Positions 37,638 through 46,591 of a stretch of DNA of 64,000 nucleotides are shown here, piece after piece. Each line of letters opens with the position of its first letter. The stretch's first letter is position 1. Where the stretch lies: positions 328,451 through 392,450 of the forward strand of contig CAWBWO010000014.1 of NCBI GenBank assembly GCA_963792445.1, written 5' to 3'. Source of the DNA: Rummeliibacillus sp963792445 (GTDB taxonomy: Bacteria; Bacillota; Bacilli; Bacillales_A; Planococcaceae). Position numbers and translations under genes: made by a program. The notes under the pieces are model-generated. The model worked only from the letters and a program-made list of their open reading frames with translations, searched no databases and had not been told where the DNA came from.

Positions 37638-39497
37638 ATGGGACTATTAGAGAAACTTCAATCGCAAGTACTAACAGCGGATGGAGCAATGGGAACGTTA
37701 TTATATTCATATGGAATTGACTACTGTTATGAGGAACTAAATATAAAAAAGCCAGAAATCATTGCAAATATACATCAGCAATATATCGATGCTGGAGCAG
37801 ATATCATTCAAACCAATACCTATACAGCGAATGCAATCAAGCTTGAACGATATGGCTTGGAAAACTCAGTAAGGGAGTTTAATGAAAGTGCCATTCAAAT
37901 TGCTAAAAAGGTTGCTTCAAAACAGGGGCAGTTTGTACTAGGAACGATTGGTGGTATTCGCGGTGTACGTAAAAGTGATGCAACATTAGATGAAATCATT
38001 CAATCATTGGATGAGCAAGCAGGTTATTTACTAGCAGGTGATCCAGACGGACTTTTGCTAGAAACGTATTATGATTTTGAAGAACTGATGGCTGCGGTGA
38101 AACACTTACGTAAAATAACGAATATTCCGATTATCTCTCAAGTATCCATGCACGAACCAGGTATACTGCAAAATGGCTTGACGTTAAACGATGCTCTGCA
38201 TCAGTTGGAAGCAATAGGTGCAGATATCGTAGGTGTCAATTGTCGCCTAGGTCCTCATCACACAATCCAAGCTTTTGAAGATGTTGAACTCCCATCAACA
38301 GCATTCCTTTCTGCATATCCAAATGCAAGCTTACTAGATGTAGAAGATGGCAAAGTCGTATATGAATCTGAAGCAGATTACTTTGGTCGTTCTGCTATAT
38401 TATTACGTGACCAAGGGGTGCGTTTAATAGGGGGATGCTGTGGTACAACGCCTAAGCATATCGAAGCCGTAAAAAAACGTCTTGCAGATTTACCGCCGAT
38501 CCATCATAAAGTCGTTCAGAAAAAAGAAGTTATTAAGATTAAAGAAGCAGCCAAAAGCAGCTATGAACCACTACATGAAAAGGCAAAAAGAGAACGTTCT
38601 ATTATTGTCGAGCTAGATACGCCAAGACATTTGGATTTTGAAAAATTCGTAGAAGGATCAAAAGCTTTATATGAAGCTGGGGCTGATGCAGTAACGATGG
38701 CAGATAATTCTCTTGCTTCACCTCGTATTAGTAATATGGCAATGGGGTCTATCTTAAAATTAAATCATAACGTACGTCCACTTGCTCACATTACTTGCCG
38801 AGATCGGAACTTAATCGGTTTACAATCACATTTAATGGGTTTAAATGCATTAGGTATTCATGATATTTTAGCGGTCACTGGAGATCCAACAAAGGTAGGG
38901 GATTTCCCAGGTGCAACAAGTGTGTACGATGTTTCCAGTCTTGAACTTTTGCAGCTAATTAAAAATTTAAACGAAGGAATATCTTTCTCAGGGAAGCCAC
39001 TACGAAAAAAAGCAAATTTCTCAGTAGCATCAGCTTTTAATCCAAATGTGCGAGTAGTCGAACGCGCTGTAGGTCGTTTAGAGAAGAAAATAGAAGCAGG
39101 AGCAGACTATTTTATCACACAGCCTGTTTATAGTAAGGAAAAAATTATTGAAATTTATGAGGCGACAAAACATTTAGAGACACCTATTTTCATCGGTATT
39201 ATGCCACTTACTAGTATACGGAATTCTGAGTTTTTACATCATGAAGTTCCAGGTATTAAGCTTTCAGAAGAAGTTTTAGAACGTATGAGAGCAACAGGGG
39301 AAGACAAAGAAGCTGCACAAGCAGAAGGGATAGCAATTGCGAAAGAGTTAATTGATACGGCAGCTAAATTGTTCAATGGTATTTACTTAATCACACCATT
39401 CATGCGATATGAAATGTCAATTGAATTGATGAACTATATCCATATACTAGACAACAAAAGAGAGGAAGAAAACAACTATGTCAAAGCATCTTATTGA
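37638..39497 (+). CDS. yitJ: Bifunctional homocysteine S-methyltransferase / methylenetetrahydrofolate reductase
   Basis: The 619-aa protein fuses two domains. Residues about 1-290 form a homocysteine methyltransferase barrel with the zinc Cys set (GVNCRLGPH and GGCCGTTPKH). Residues about 320-600 form a MTHFR-type FAD barrel (HITCRDRNLIGLQSHLMGL, DILAVTGDPTKVGDFPG, YFITQPVYS). The reductase supplies 5-methyltetrahydrofolate, which MetH, encoded next, uses. ATG 37638 is eight bases after AAAGGA; an ATG nine bases earlier touches that site. It is under S-box control and overlaps metH by 20 bases. Confidence 0.95.
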   Translation: MGLLEKLQSQVLTADGAMGTLLYSYGIDYCYEELNIKKPEIIANIHQQYIDAGADIIQTNTYTANAIKLERYGLENSVREFNESAIQIAKKVASKQGQFVLGTIGGIRGVRKSDATLDEIIQSLDEQAGYLLAGDPDGLLLETYYDFEELMAAVKHLRKITNIPIISQVSMHEPGILQNGLTLNDALHQLEAIGADIVGVNCRLGPHHTIQAFEDVELPSTAFLSAYPNASLLDVEDGKVVYESEADYFGRSAILLRDQGVRLIGGCCGTTPKHIEAVKKRLADLPPIHHKVVQKKEVIKIKEAAKSSYEPLHEKAKRERSIIVELDTPRHLDFEKFVEGSKALYEAGADAVTMADNSLASPRISNMAMGSILKLNHNVRPLAHITCRDRNLIGLQSHLMGLNALGIHDILAVTGDPTKVGDFPGATSVYDVSSLELLQLIKNLNEGISFSGKPLRKKANFSVASAFNPNVRVVERAVGRLEKKIEAGADYFITQPVYSKEKIIEIYEATKHLETPIFIGIMPLTSIRNSEFLHHEVPGIKLSEEVLERMRATGEDKEAAQAEGIAIAKELIDTAAKLFNGIYLITPFMRYEMSIELMNYIHILDNKREEENNYVKASY

Positions 39498-42400
39498 GGA
39501 ACGGCTGGAAAATCATATATTAGTGCTAGACGGTGCTATGGGCACCATGTTACAAAATGCAAATTTGACAGCAGATGATTTTGGTGGTGAAGCGTTTGAA
39601 GGGTGTAATGAATATTTGAACATTACGCGTCCAGACGTTGTTGAATCGATTCACCGTGCTTATCTTGAAGCAGGTTCAGATGTTATCAGTACAAATACAT
39701 TTGGTGGCACACCAGTTGTTTTAAATGAATATAATCTTGGGTCTCGTGCAGAGGAGATTAATAAAAAGGCAGTAGAAATCGCAAAAAAAGTTGCCAGTGA
39801 ATATTCAACGCAAGAATGGCCACGTTTTGTGGCTGGTGCAATGGGGCCAACTACAAAAACGTTATCTGTTACAGGCGGTATTTCCTTCGATGAGTTGCAA
39901 CATGACTTTTATGTACAGGCAAAAGGCTTAATTGAAGGTGGAGCCGATGTACTATTGTTGGAAACAAGTCAAGATATGCTCAATGTAAAAGCAGGTACGC
40001 TCGGAATTAAGCAAGCCTTCGATGAATTACATAAAAAAATACCAGTGATGATTTCTGGAACCATCGAACCGATGGGGACAACACTTGCTGGTCAAGGAAT
40101 CGAAGCTTTCTATATTTCAATTGAACATATTAAACCACTTTCTGTTGGCTTAAACTGCGCAACAGGTCCGGAATTTATGACAGACCATCTACGTACACTA
40201 TCTGAAATTGCAACAAGTTATATCAGTTGTTATCCGAATGCAGGTTTACCAGATGAAGAAGGGCATTATCATGAAACACCAGAAACATTATCTAAAAAAC
40301 TTGCAGGTTTTGCTGATAAAGGATGGTTGAATTTTGTAGGTGGGTGTTGCGGTACCACACCTGCTCACATCCGTGCAATACGAGAAGTAGTGAAGGACCG
40401 CAAACCACGTAAAAAACCAAGCCAGGAGCATGGTCACGTTGTTTCTGGGATTGATTCTTTAGTATATGACGATTCAATGCGTCCATTGTTTGTAGGAGAA
40501 AGAACGAATGTCATTGGCTCACGTAAATTTAAACGCCTCATTATTGAAGAAAAGTATGAAGAAGCTGCTGAAATTGCTCGTGCTCAAGTAAAAAATGGGG
40601 CACATGTCATTGATATTTGTTTAGCAAACCCTGACCGCGATGAGTTAGAGGATATGAGAAACTTTATGCAAGAGGTAGTGAAAAAAGTGAAAGTACCTCT
40701 TGTCATTGACTCAACTGATGACAAAGTCATTGAAGAAGCTTTGAAATATTCACAAGGTAAAGCAATTATCAATTCCATAAACCTTGAAGATGGTGAAGAT
40801 CGCTTTGAAGCGGTACTACCAATCGTAAAAAAATATGGTGCATCCGTTGTAGTCGGAACAATTGATGAGAAAGGGATGGCAGTTGATCGAAATCGTAAGT
40901 TAGAAGTTGCGAAGCGTTCTTATGATTTGCTTGTCAATAAATGGGGTCTTGCACCAGAAGATATCATTTTCGATCCTCTAGTATTCCCAGTTGGAACAGG
41001 TGATGAACAGTATATCGGTTCAGCTGTTGAAACAATCGAGGGAATTCGTTTGATTAAAGAAAATCTACCAAGAGCTTTGACCATTCTAGGAGTAAGTAAC
41101 GTTTCATTTGGTTTGCCTCCAGTTGGACGCGAAGTATTAAATGCTGTGTATTTATATAACTGTACACAAGCTGGTCTTGATTATGCCATTGTTAATACTG
41201 AAAAGCTTGAACGTTATGCTTCAATTCCAGAAAAAGAAATTAAATTGGCAAATGATTTATTGTTTGAAACAAACAATCAAACATTAGCAGATTTTACTGA
41301 TTTTTATCGTGATAAAAAGAAAGAAAAAACAGAAGCTGATATTCCAAAAACAGTTCCAGAACGTTTATCTTATTATATTTTAGAGGGTACAAAGGAAGGG
41401 CTTATTCCAGATTTACAAGCTGCATTAGGGCTATACGATACACCACTTGATATTATTAATGGTCCGTTGATGGCTGGTATGGCTACAGTAGGTAAGCTCT
41501 TCAATGAGAATCAACTAATTGTTGCAGAAGTGTTGCAATCTGCAGGTGTGATGAAAGCCGCAGTTTCCTTCCTAGAAGACTTCATGGAGAAAAAAGAGGA
41601 TGATACAGGGAAAGGAAAGGTAGTCCTAGCCACTGTAAAAGGGGATGTTCATGATATAGGCAAAAACCTAGTTGATATTATTTTAAGTAATAATGGCTAC
41701 AAAGTAATTGACTTAGGGATTAAAGTTGCTCCACAAGATTTAATAGAGGCGATTCGTAAAGAAAAGCCAGATATCATCGGTTTGTCAGGTTTGTTAGTAA
41801 AATCAGCACAGCAAATGGTCATTACAGCGCAAGATTTTAAAGAAGCGCAAATAGATACACCAATCCTTGTAGGAGGTGCGGCACTATCTCGGAAATTTAC
41901 CGATACGAAAATTGCTGCTGAGTATGATGGCCCTGTGCTTTATGCAAAAGACGCAATGCAAGGACTAGACCTTGCGAATCGTCTACAAAGTAATGATAAA
42001 GAAAATTTGTTGCATGAATTACATGAATCTCAAGAAAAACGGTTAGCGCAAGAAGCGAGAAGGAGCGAGAGAACAGCAGTAGCAGTTGCACCAAGACCTG
42101 TAAAAACTGTTCGCTCAGATGTACCTGTTTTTGTACCACAAGATTTAAATAGACATGTGATGAGGGATTATTCTGTTGCGCATCTTCAACCATATGTCAA
42201 TATGAGAACATTGATTGGCCATCATCTTGGATTGAAAGGGTATAATGATGAAATGCTTACAAAAGGAGATGAACGGGCTGTAGAGCTCTATGAATTGGTT
42301 ACTGGATTTTTGAATGCAAATATCTTGAGTCCATCCGCTTTGTATCAATTCTTCCCAGCACAATCAGACGGAGATGATGTGATAATCTATGATCCAAGTG

Positions 42401-42912
42401 ATGCAAAAACGGAAATAGAGCGTTTTACATTCCCACGTCAAAATAAAAAGCCATTTTTATGCTTGGCAGATTTCTTAAAATCAGTCGACAGTGGCGAAAT
42501 GGATTATGTAGGATTTATGCAATTAACAGCTGGTCATGGCGTTCGTGAAGCAGCTACTCGCTTGAAAGAACAAGGGAAATTCTTAGAAAGTCATGCATTG
42601 CAAGCAACGGCTCTAGAACTTGCAGAAGGATTTGCAGAACGAATTCACCAAGAAATGCGTGATTTTTGGGGCTTCCCAGACGCAACGGATTTCACGATGC
42701 GTGATCGATTTGCGGCTAAATACCAAGGACAACGCTTCTCCTTCGGTTACCCTGCATGTCCAAACTTAGAAGATCAAGAAAAGCTATTTAAGCTTATTAA
42801 GCCAGAAGATATCGGCGTTCAATTGACAGATGGATTTATGATGTCACCAGAAGCATCCGTATCTGCTATTGTCTTCGCTCATCCAGACGCACGTTATTTT
42901 AATGTAGAATAG
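39478..42912 (+). CDS. metH: Cobalamin-dependent methionine synthase MetH
   Basis: MetH moves a methyl group from 5-methyltetrahydrofolate to homocysteine through methylcobalamin. The 1144-aa protein has all four modules: homocysteine domain (GLNCATG, GGCCGTTPAHI), pterin domain (PLFVGERTNVIGSRKFK), cobalamin domain with the DxHxxG site (GDVHDIGKNLVDIIL) and GLSGLLVKSAQQM, and the activation domain with SAM site (RFSFGYPACPNLEDQ). Length is slightly below E. coli MetH. B12 dependence means the cell takes up or makes cobalamin. It starts inside the yitJ end and shares its S-box. Confidence 0.96.
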   Translation: MSKHLIEERLENHILVLDGAMGTMLQNANLTADDFGGEAFEGCNEYLNITRPDVVESIHRAYLEAGSDVISTNTFGGTPVVLNEYNLGSRAEEINKKAVEIAKKVASEYSTQEWPRFVAGAMGPTTKTLSVTGGISFDELQHDFYVQAKGLIEGGADVLLLETSQDMLNVKAGTLGIKQAFDELHKKIPVMISGTIEPMGTTLAGQGIEAFYISIEHIKPLSVGLNCATGPEFMTDHLRTLSEIATSYISCYPNAGLPDEEGHYHETPETLSKKLAGFADKGWLNFVGGCCGTTPAHIRAIREVVKDRKPRKKPSQEHGHVVSGIDSLVYDDSMRPLFVGERTNVIGSRKFKRLIIEEKYEEAAEIARAQVKNGAHVIDICLANPDRDELEDMRNFMQEVVKKVKVPLVIDSTDDKVIEEALKYSQGKAIINSINLEDGEDRFEAVLPIVKKYGASVVVGTIDEKGMAVDRNRKLEVAKRSYDLLVNKWGLAPEDIIFDPLVFPVGTGDEQYIGSAVETIEGIRLIKENLPRALTILGVSNVSFGLPPVGREVLNAVYLYNCTQAGLDYAIVNTEKLERYASIPEKEIKLANDLLFETNNQTLADFTDFYRDKKKEKTEADIPKTVPERLSYYILEGTKEGLIPDLQAALGLYDTPLDIINGPLMAGMATVGKLFNENQLIVAEVLQSAGVMKAAVSFLEDFMEKKEDDTGKGKVVLATVKGDVHDIGKNLVDIILSNNGYKVIDLGIKVAPQDLIEAIRKEKPDIIGLSGLLVKSAQQMVITAQDFKEAQIDTPILVGGAALSRKFTDTKIAAEYDGPVLYAKDAMQGLDLANRLQSNDKENLLHELHESQEKRLAQEARRSERTAVAVAPRPVKTVRSDVPVFVPQDLNRHVMRDYSVAHLQPYVNMRTLIGHHLGLKGYNDEMLTKGDERAVELYELVTGFLNANILSPSALYQFFPAQSDGDDVIIYDPSDAKTEIERFTFPRQNKKPFLCLADFLKSVDSGEMDYVGFMQLTAGHGVREAATRLKEQGKFLESHALQATALELAEGFAERIHQEMRDFWGFPDATDFTMRDRFAAKYQGQRFSFGYPACPNLEDQEKLFKLIKPEDIGVQLTDGFMMSPEASVSAIVFAHPDARYFNVE

Positions 42913-42922
42913 ATAAAAAAGT

Positions 42923-42968
42923 AGGCGCCTTCCAAGCAATGAATGCTTAAAAGGTGCCTTTCTTTTGA
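42923..42968 (+). terminator. Terminator after metH
   Basis: Stem AGGCGCCTT with AAGGTGCCT and an inner AAGCA/TGCTT hairpin, then TTCTTTT. Confidence 0.85.
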
Positions 42969-42985
42969 TTATGATTGATTCACTA

Positions 42986-44278
42986 TTAAGACCATTGTTT
43001 TCGCATATTAGCTGAAGGAATGTTCAGCTCATCCCGATATTTGCTAATGGTTCTTCTTGCTATTTGAATCGCGTGTTCTGTATTAAAATAATCAGCAATT
43101 TTTTGATCGGAATATGGCTTTTGCTTGTTTTCTTTTAAGATAAATTGCTTTAATAATGATTTCACTTTCTCTTGAGAGATCGCATGACCATTCTTTGTTT
43201 CTACTTTTGATGTAAAGAGAGCTTTTAATTCAAGTGTCCCATTAGGCGTTTGAATATATTTATTGGATGTTGCTCGACTTACTGTTGATTCATGCATCTC
43301 AATTTCATCTGCTATTTCTTTTAAGGTTAGTGGTGTAAGTTCATAAAGTCCTTTTTTAAAAAATGCAAATTGCTTTTTGAGTAATACATGCATAATTTTA
43401 ATAATGGTATTACGGCGTTGCTCAATACTGCTAACAAGCCATTGATAGTTTTTATAATGTTGATTTATATACTTTTGATCATCGCGATTGGTTGTAGGCA
43501 ATGTTAAGTATTGGTTATTCAATCCAATTTGCGGTAAATAGCGATCGTTAAGATAGAAAATAAATTCATTTTGATGTTCTTCGACTATTATATCGGGTCG
43601 TATATATTCTGTGCTCCCTATTGACATAAACGAACAAGGCTTTGGAGCTAACGATAATATGAGTTCGTTTAATTGTTGTACTTCAGGAATAGAGCATTTC
43701 AACATTTTGGAAATCCGTTTCCATTTCTTTTCAGCAAGTAATGGTAAATACTTTTCGATTAATTCTTGTAAAATCGGTAGCTGCGGATAACGATGTTGAC
43801 ATTGTAACACAAGACATTCTTCAATATTCCTCGCACCCACTCCACTAGGGCCAATTTGTTGTAGTAATGCAATTCCTTTTGAAAGGTCTTCAGAGGAATA
43901 GCCGGAAACTGAATCTTCTAATTCCAAATAACCATGATCGTTTAAATTATTAATAATGTATTTTAATAACGTTATGGTAGAGGCTTCTTTAAAATTTAAA
44001 TTGACCATTCGTAACATTTGATCTCTAAAATTTTCTTCAATAGGTCTTGTAACATCTGTTGGGTGATTTATGGCATGGCTCCTTTGAAAAGAAGGTAGCT
44101 TTTCAATTTGATTAGTATGGCTTGGTTCAATTAGTTCAATTAATGGGTTTTCAAGTTCTTGCTGACGGATAAATTGTTCTAAGTCGTCAGTTGAGTATTG
44201 AAGTAATTCAATAGACAACTTAAGTTGAGTTGTCATTAAAAGTTTTAATTCTTGCCTTTGTTGCATGATCAGTTCCAT
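42986..44278 (-). CDS. rpoN: RNA polymerase sigma-54 factor (SigL/RpoN)
   Basis: Sigma-54 needs enhancer-binding ATPases and reads -24/-12 promoters. The 430-aa protein shows region I (Gln/Leu-rich, residues 1-50: LKLLMTTQLKLSIELLQYS), the core-binding domain, and the C-terminal RpoN box ARRTISKYRDELNIPSANMRK, slightly changed from the classical ARRTVAKYRE. This corresponds to B. subtilis SigL. No enhancer-binding activator lies beside it. Single gene on the minus strand. Confidence 0.95.
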   Translation of the reverse strand: MELIMQQRQELKLLMTTQLKLSIELLQYSTDDLEQFIRQQELENPLIELIEPSHTNQIEKLPSFQRSHAINHPTDVTRPIEENFRDQMLRMVNLNFKEASTITLLKYIINNLNDHGYLELEDSVSGYSSEDLSKGIALLQQIGPSGVGARNIEECLVLQCQHRYPQLPILQELIEKYLPLLAEKKWKRISKMLKCSIPEVQQLNELILSLAPKPCSFMSIGSTEYIRPDIIVEEHQNEFIFYLNDRYLPQIGLNNQYLTLPTTNRDDQKYINQHYKNYQWLVSSIEQRRNTIIKIMHVLLKKQFAFFKKGLYELTPLTLKEIADEIEMHESTVSRATSNKYIQTPNGTLELKALFTSKVETKNGHAISQEKVKSLLKQFILKENKQKPYSDQKIADYFNTEHAIQIARRTISKYRDELNIPSANMRKQWS

Positions 44279-44475
44279 TACAAACTCCCCCTTATGTAAC
44301 GCTCATCCTGAAAGACATTATTATTCTAATAAAAACCAAAAAAATCTTCTATATGTATTAAATATTATACTTTATGTACTTTCTGATTGGAACAGACAAG
44401 GAATTTAACTGGCGTGAAAAAAATTCACTTCTGGAATTACAGCCGCGATTATAAGCTATTAGGAGCGGGTATATG

Positions 44476-44506
44476 ATAGATGTCATATGTTCGTTATGAC
44501 ATCTAT
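44476..44506 (+). promoter_or_regulatory. Perfect inverted-repeat operator before the desaturase gene (DesR-type)
   Basis: Two 11-base arms, ATAGATGTCAT (44476-44486) and ATGACATCTAT (44496-44506), are exact reverse complements, nine bases apart. A -10 like TATGAT at 44533-44538 without a good -35 lies downstream, placing the operator at about -69 to -39. In B. subtilis, DesR binds about -77 to -28 of the des promoter and activates it in the cold, so this is a likely DesR activator site. Confidence 0.75.
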
Positions 44507-44570
44507 GTCTGTATAGAATTTGGCTAAGGGCTTATGATAAATTCAGTTACAAAAGTTGGAGGGGATACTT

Positions 44571-45623
44571 TTGACAGATCGTGAGAAGACATTACAGCTA
44601 AGAAAAGCTATTACACCATATGCAAAATCTGATACGAAAAAAAGTATTATGCAGATTGTAAATACAATTCCGCCACTGATCGCATTGTGGATTGCTGCAT
44701 ACATCGTGTTACCGTACACTACGTTAGGATCTATTGCATTAAGTGTAATTGCAGCAGGATTTGTTGTTCGTACGTTTATAATATTCCATGATTGTACACA
44801 TGGATCTTTCTTTAAAAACAAAAAAGCCAATGATATCGTTGGATTAATAACAGGGGTCATTACATTATTTTCATACGAAAAATGGAAAAGAGAGCATATG
44901 ATTCATCATGCTTCAAGTTCCAATTTAGATAAACGAGGAATCGGTGACATTTGGGTCATGACAGTGGATGAATATTTGAAAGCCTCTAAATGGCAACGTT
45001 TCTGCTATAGAGCATATCGTAACCCATTGGTCATGTTTGGATTAGGACCATTATATTTAGTGCTTGTTTCAAGTAGATTTAATCTTAAAGATGCAAAGAA
45101 AAAAGAACGAATCAATACGTATATATCTAATTTGCTAATTGTCGCTTTAGCTACAGGCATTATTTTGGTAACAAATATACAATCGTTTATACTTGTACAT
45201 GGAGTAACCATGTTCGTAGCAGGTGCATTAGGAATCTGGTTGTTCTTCATTCAACATACATTTGAAGATTCATATTTTGAAAATGAAAATGAATGGGATT
45301 ATGTGAAAGCTGCTGTTGAAGGAAGTTCATATTATAAATTACCAGTCATTTTACAATGGGTAACAGGTAATATTGGTTTCCACCATGTGCATCACTTAGC
45401 ACCAAGAGTACCAAACTATAAACTAGAGGAAGCACATAAAAAGACACCACCACTACAACGTGCTACAACGATTACAATTAAGACAAGCTTACAATCATTA
45501 CGCTATAAATTATATGATGCACCACATAAAACCTTTATTACATTCAAAGAAGTAAAAAGTCTTGTAGCAAAAAATAATTGCGAATCTAAAATACCTAAAG
45601 TAACAGTTGAAAAGGTAAGTTAA
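44571..45623 (+). CDS. des: Membrane fatty-acid desaturase (Des)
   Basis: Acyl-lipid desaturases keep membranes fluid in the cold. The 350-aa protein has the three His boxes, HDCTHGS (about residue 78), HMIHHASSS and FHHVHHL, and four to six membrane helices. It matches B. subtilis Des (delta-5). TTG 44571 is about eight bases after GGAGGGG; an in-frame TTG five codons earlier precedes that site. Operator and weak -35 suggest activator control. A DesR-like regulator gene follows 120 bases later, but with its own promoter. Confidence 0.94.
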   Translation: MTDREKTLQLRKAITPYAKSDTKKSIMQIVNTIPPLIALWIAAYIVLPYTTLGSIALSVIAAGFVVRTFIIFHDCTHGSFFKNKKANDIVGLITGVITLFSYEKWKREHMIHHASSSNLDKRGIGDIWVMTVDEYLKASKWQRFCYRAYRNPLVMFGLGPLYLVLVSSRFNLKDAKKKERINTYISNLLIVALATGIILVTNIQSFILVHGVTMFVAGALGIWLFFIQHTFEDSYFENENEWDYVKAAVEGSSYYKLPVILQWVTGNIGFHHVHHLAPRVPNYKLEEAHKKTPPLQRATTITIKTSLQSLRYKLYDAPHKTFITFKEVKSLVAKNNCESKIPKVTVEKVS

Positions 45624-45629
45624 AAAAAG

Positions 45630-45666
45630 ATGGAGTTATCCTAAAATAAGGATAGCTCCTTTTCTA
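45630..45666 (+). terminator. Terminator after des
   Basis: Stem GGAGTTATCCT/AGGATAGCTCC with TTTTCT tail. Confidence 0.85.
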
Positions 45667-45743
45667 AACTTTATAGTCACATTTGTTCATACTATAATGA
45701 AAGTACATAAATTCAGGTAAAAATTTCAAGGGAAGTGGTCAAG

Positions 45744-46349
45744 ATGATAAAAGTTGTTATTGCTGAAGACCAAGGAATGCTGCTTGGAGCTTTGAAATCA
45801 TTGATTAATATGGAAGATGATATGGAGGTTGTGGGAGTTGGCCATAATGGGATAGATGCGCTAAAGCTTGTTAAACAATACCATCCTGATATTGTCATTA
45901 TGGATATCGAAATGCCTGAGAAAACAGGGCTAGATGCTGCAGAAGAGCTAAAAGAGACAGATAGTAAAGTAATCATTTTAACAACCTTTGCAAGACCTGG
46001 ATATTTTGAACGAGCAAGAAAAGCTGGGGTAAGGGGGTATTTGTTAAAGGATAGCCCTATTGAAGAATTGGTAAATGCCATTCGCGTCATCATGGATGGT
46101 CGTAGAATATTTGCACCAGAGCTGATTGATATTGTCTATGAAGAACAAAGTGAAAATCCTTTAACCGATCGCGAGAGTGAAGTATTAGATCTTGTCTCAA
46201 AAGGAAAAACGACAAAAGAAATCGCGAATGAGTTATACCTATCCCCAGGAACAGTCCGAAATTATATATCAACAATCTTAGACAAATTAGATGTAAGTAA
46301 CCGCATCGAAGCCATAGCAAGATTCAAAGAAAAAGGTTGGAATAAATAA
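45744..46349 (+). CDS. desR: NarL/LuxR-family response regulator, DesR-like
   Basis: The 201-aa protein has an N-terminal receiver (IAEDQGMLLGALKSLINMEDDMEVVG; phospho-Asp in IVIMDIEMP; Lys in GYLLKD) and a C-terminal LuxR helix-turn-helix (PLTDRESEVLDLVSKGKTTKEIANELYLSPGTVRNYIS). Similarity of the first 30 residues to DesR and the place after des support the name. A TATAAT at 45693-45698 with a weak -35 is its own promoter. Unlike the des-desK-desR order of B. subtilis, no sensor kinase gene lies between or after. ATG 45744 is preferred over a GTG three codons earlier. Confidence 0.85.
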   Translation: MIKVVIAEDQGMLLGALKSLINMEDDMEVVGVGHNGIDALKLVKQYHPDIVIMDIEMPEKTGLDAAEELKETDSKVIILTTFARPGYFERARKAGVRGYLLKDSPIEELVNAIRVIMDGRRIFAPELIDIVYEEQSENPLTDRESEVLDLVSKGKTTKEIANELYLSPGTVRNYISTILDKLDVSNRIEAIARFKEKGWNK

Positions 46350-46518
46350 GTGCTGAGCGGCTCGTTCTAGGCCTGACAAGCGACTGGAGGGCCTATTTCA
46401 AGGAAGATAGCCTAAGAACGCCGCGTCCTGCGACAACGGCTATCGGGATCACATCCTGTGAACCCTCGAAGGCCTAGCTGCTGAAGCCGGATAAAAATAA
46501 GTGCTGAACGCGCTCGTT
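46345..46518. repeat. Foldable interspersed repeat, long copy, with a partial direct repeat
   Basis: This GC-rich non-coding segment shares blocks with 30519-30576. Arms CTAGGCCT (46367-46374) and AGGCCTAG (46470-46477) can close it as a long hairpin. The start AATAAGTGCTGAGCG...CTCGTT (46345-46366) returns at 46496-46518 with small changes. Confidence 0.65.
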
Positions 46519-46533
46519 TCAATGAAACCACAA

Positions 46534-46576
46534 AAAATCCGGATTCGCTTTCTAGATAGAAGCGAATCCGGATTTT
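46534..46576. terminator. Bidirectional terminator
   Basis: Stem AAAATCCGGATTCGCTT/AAGCGAATCCGGATTTT with T-runs on both strands, between the convergent desR and proline dehydrogenase genes. Confidence 0.92.
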
Positions 46577-46591
46577 ATTTTTTTATTTATA

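Noticed and set aside
45005..45250. Minus-strand frames inside des, metH, nhaK and other genes
   Set aside because: Shadows of well-supported genes on the other strand; no ribosome sites or known families.
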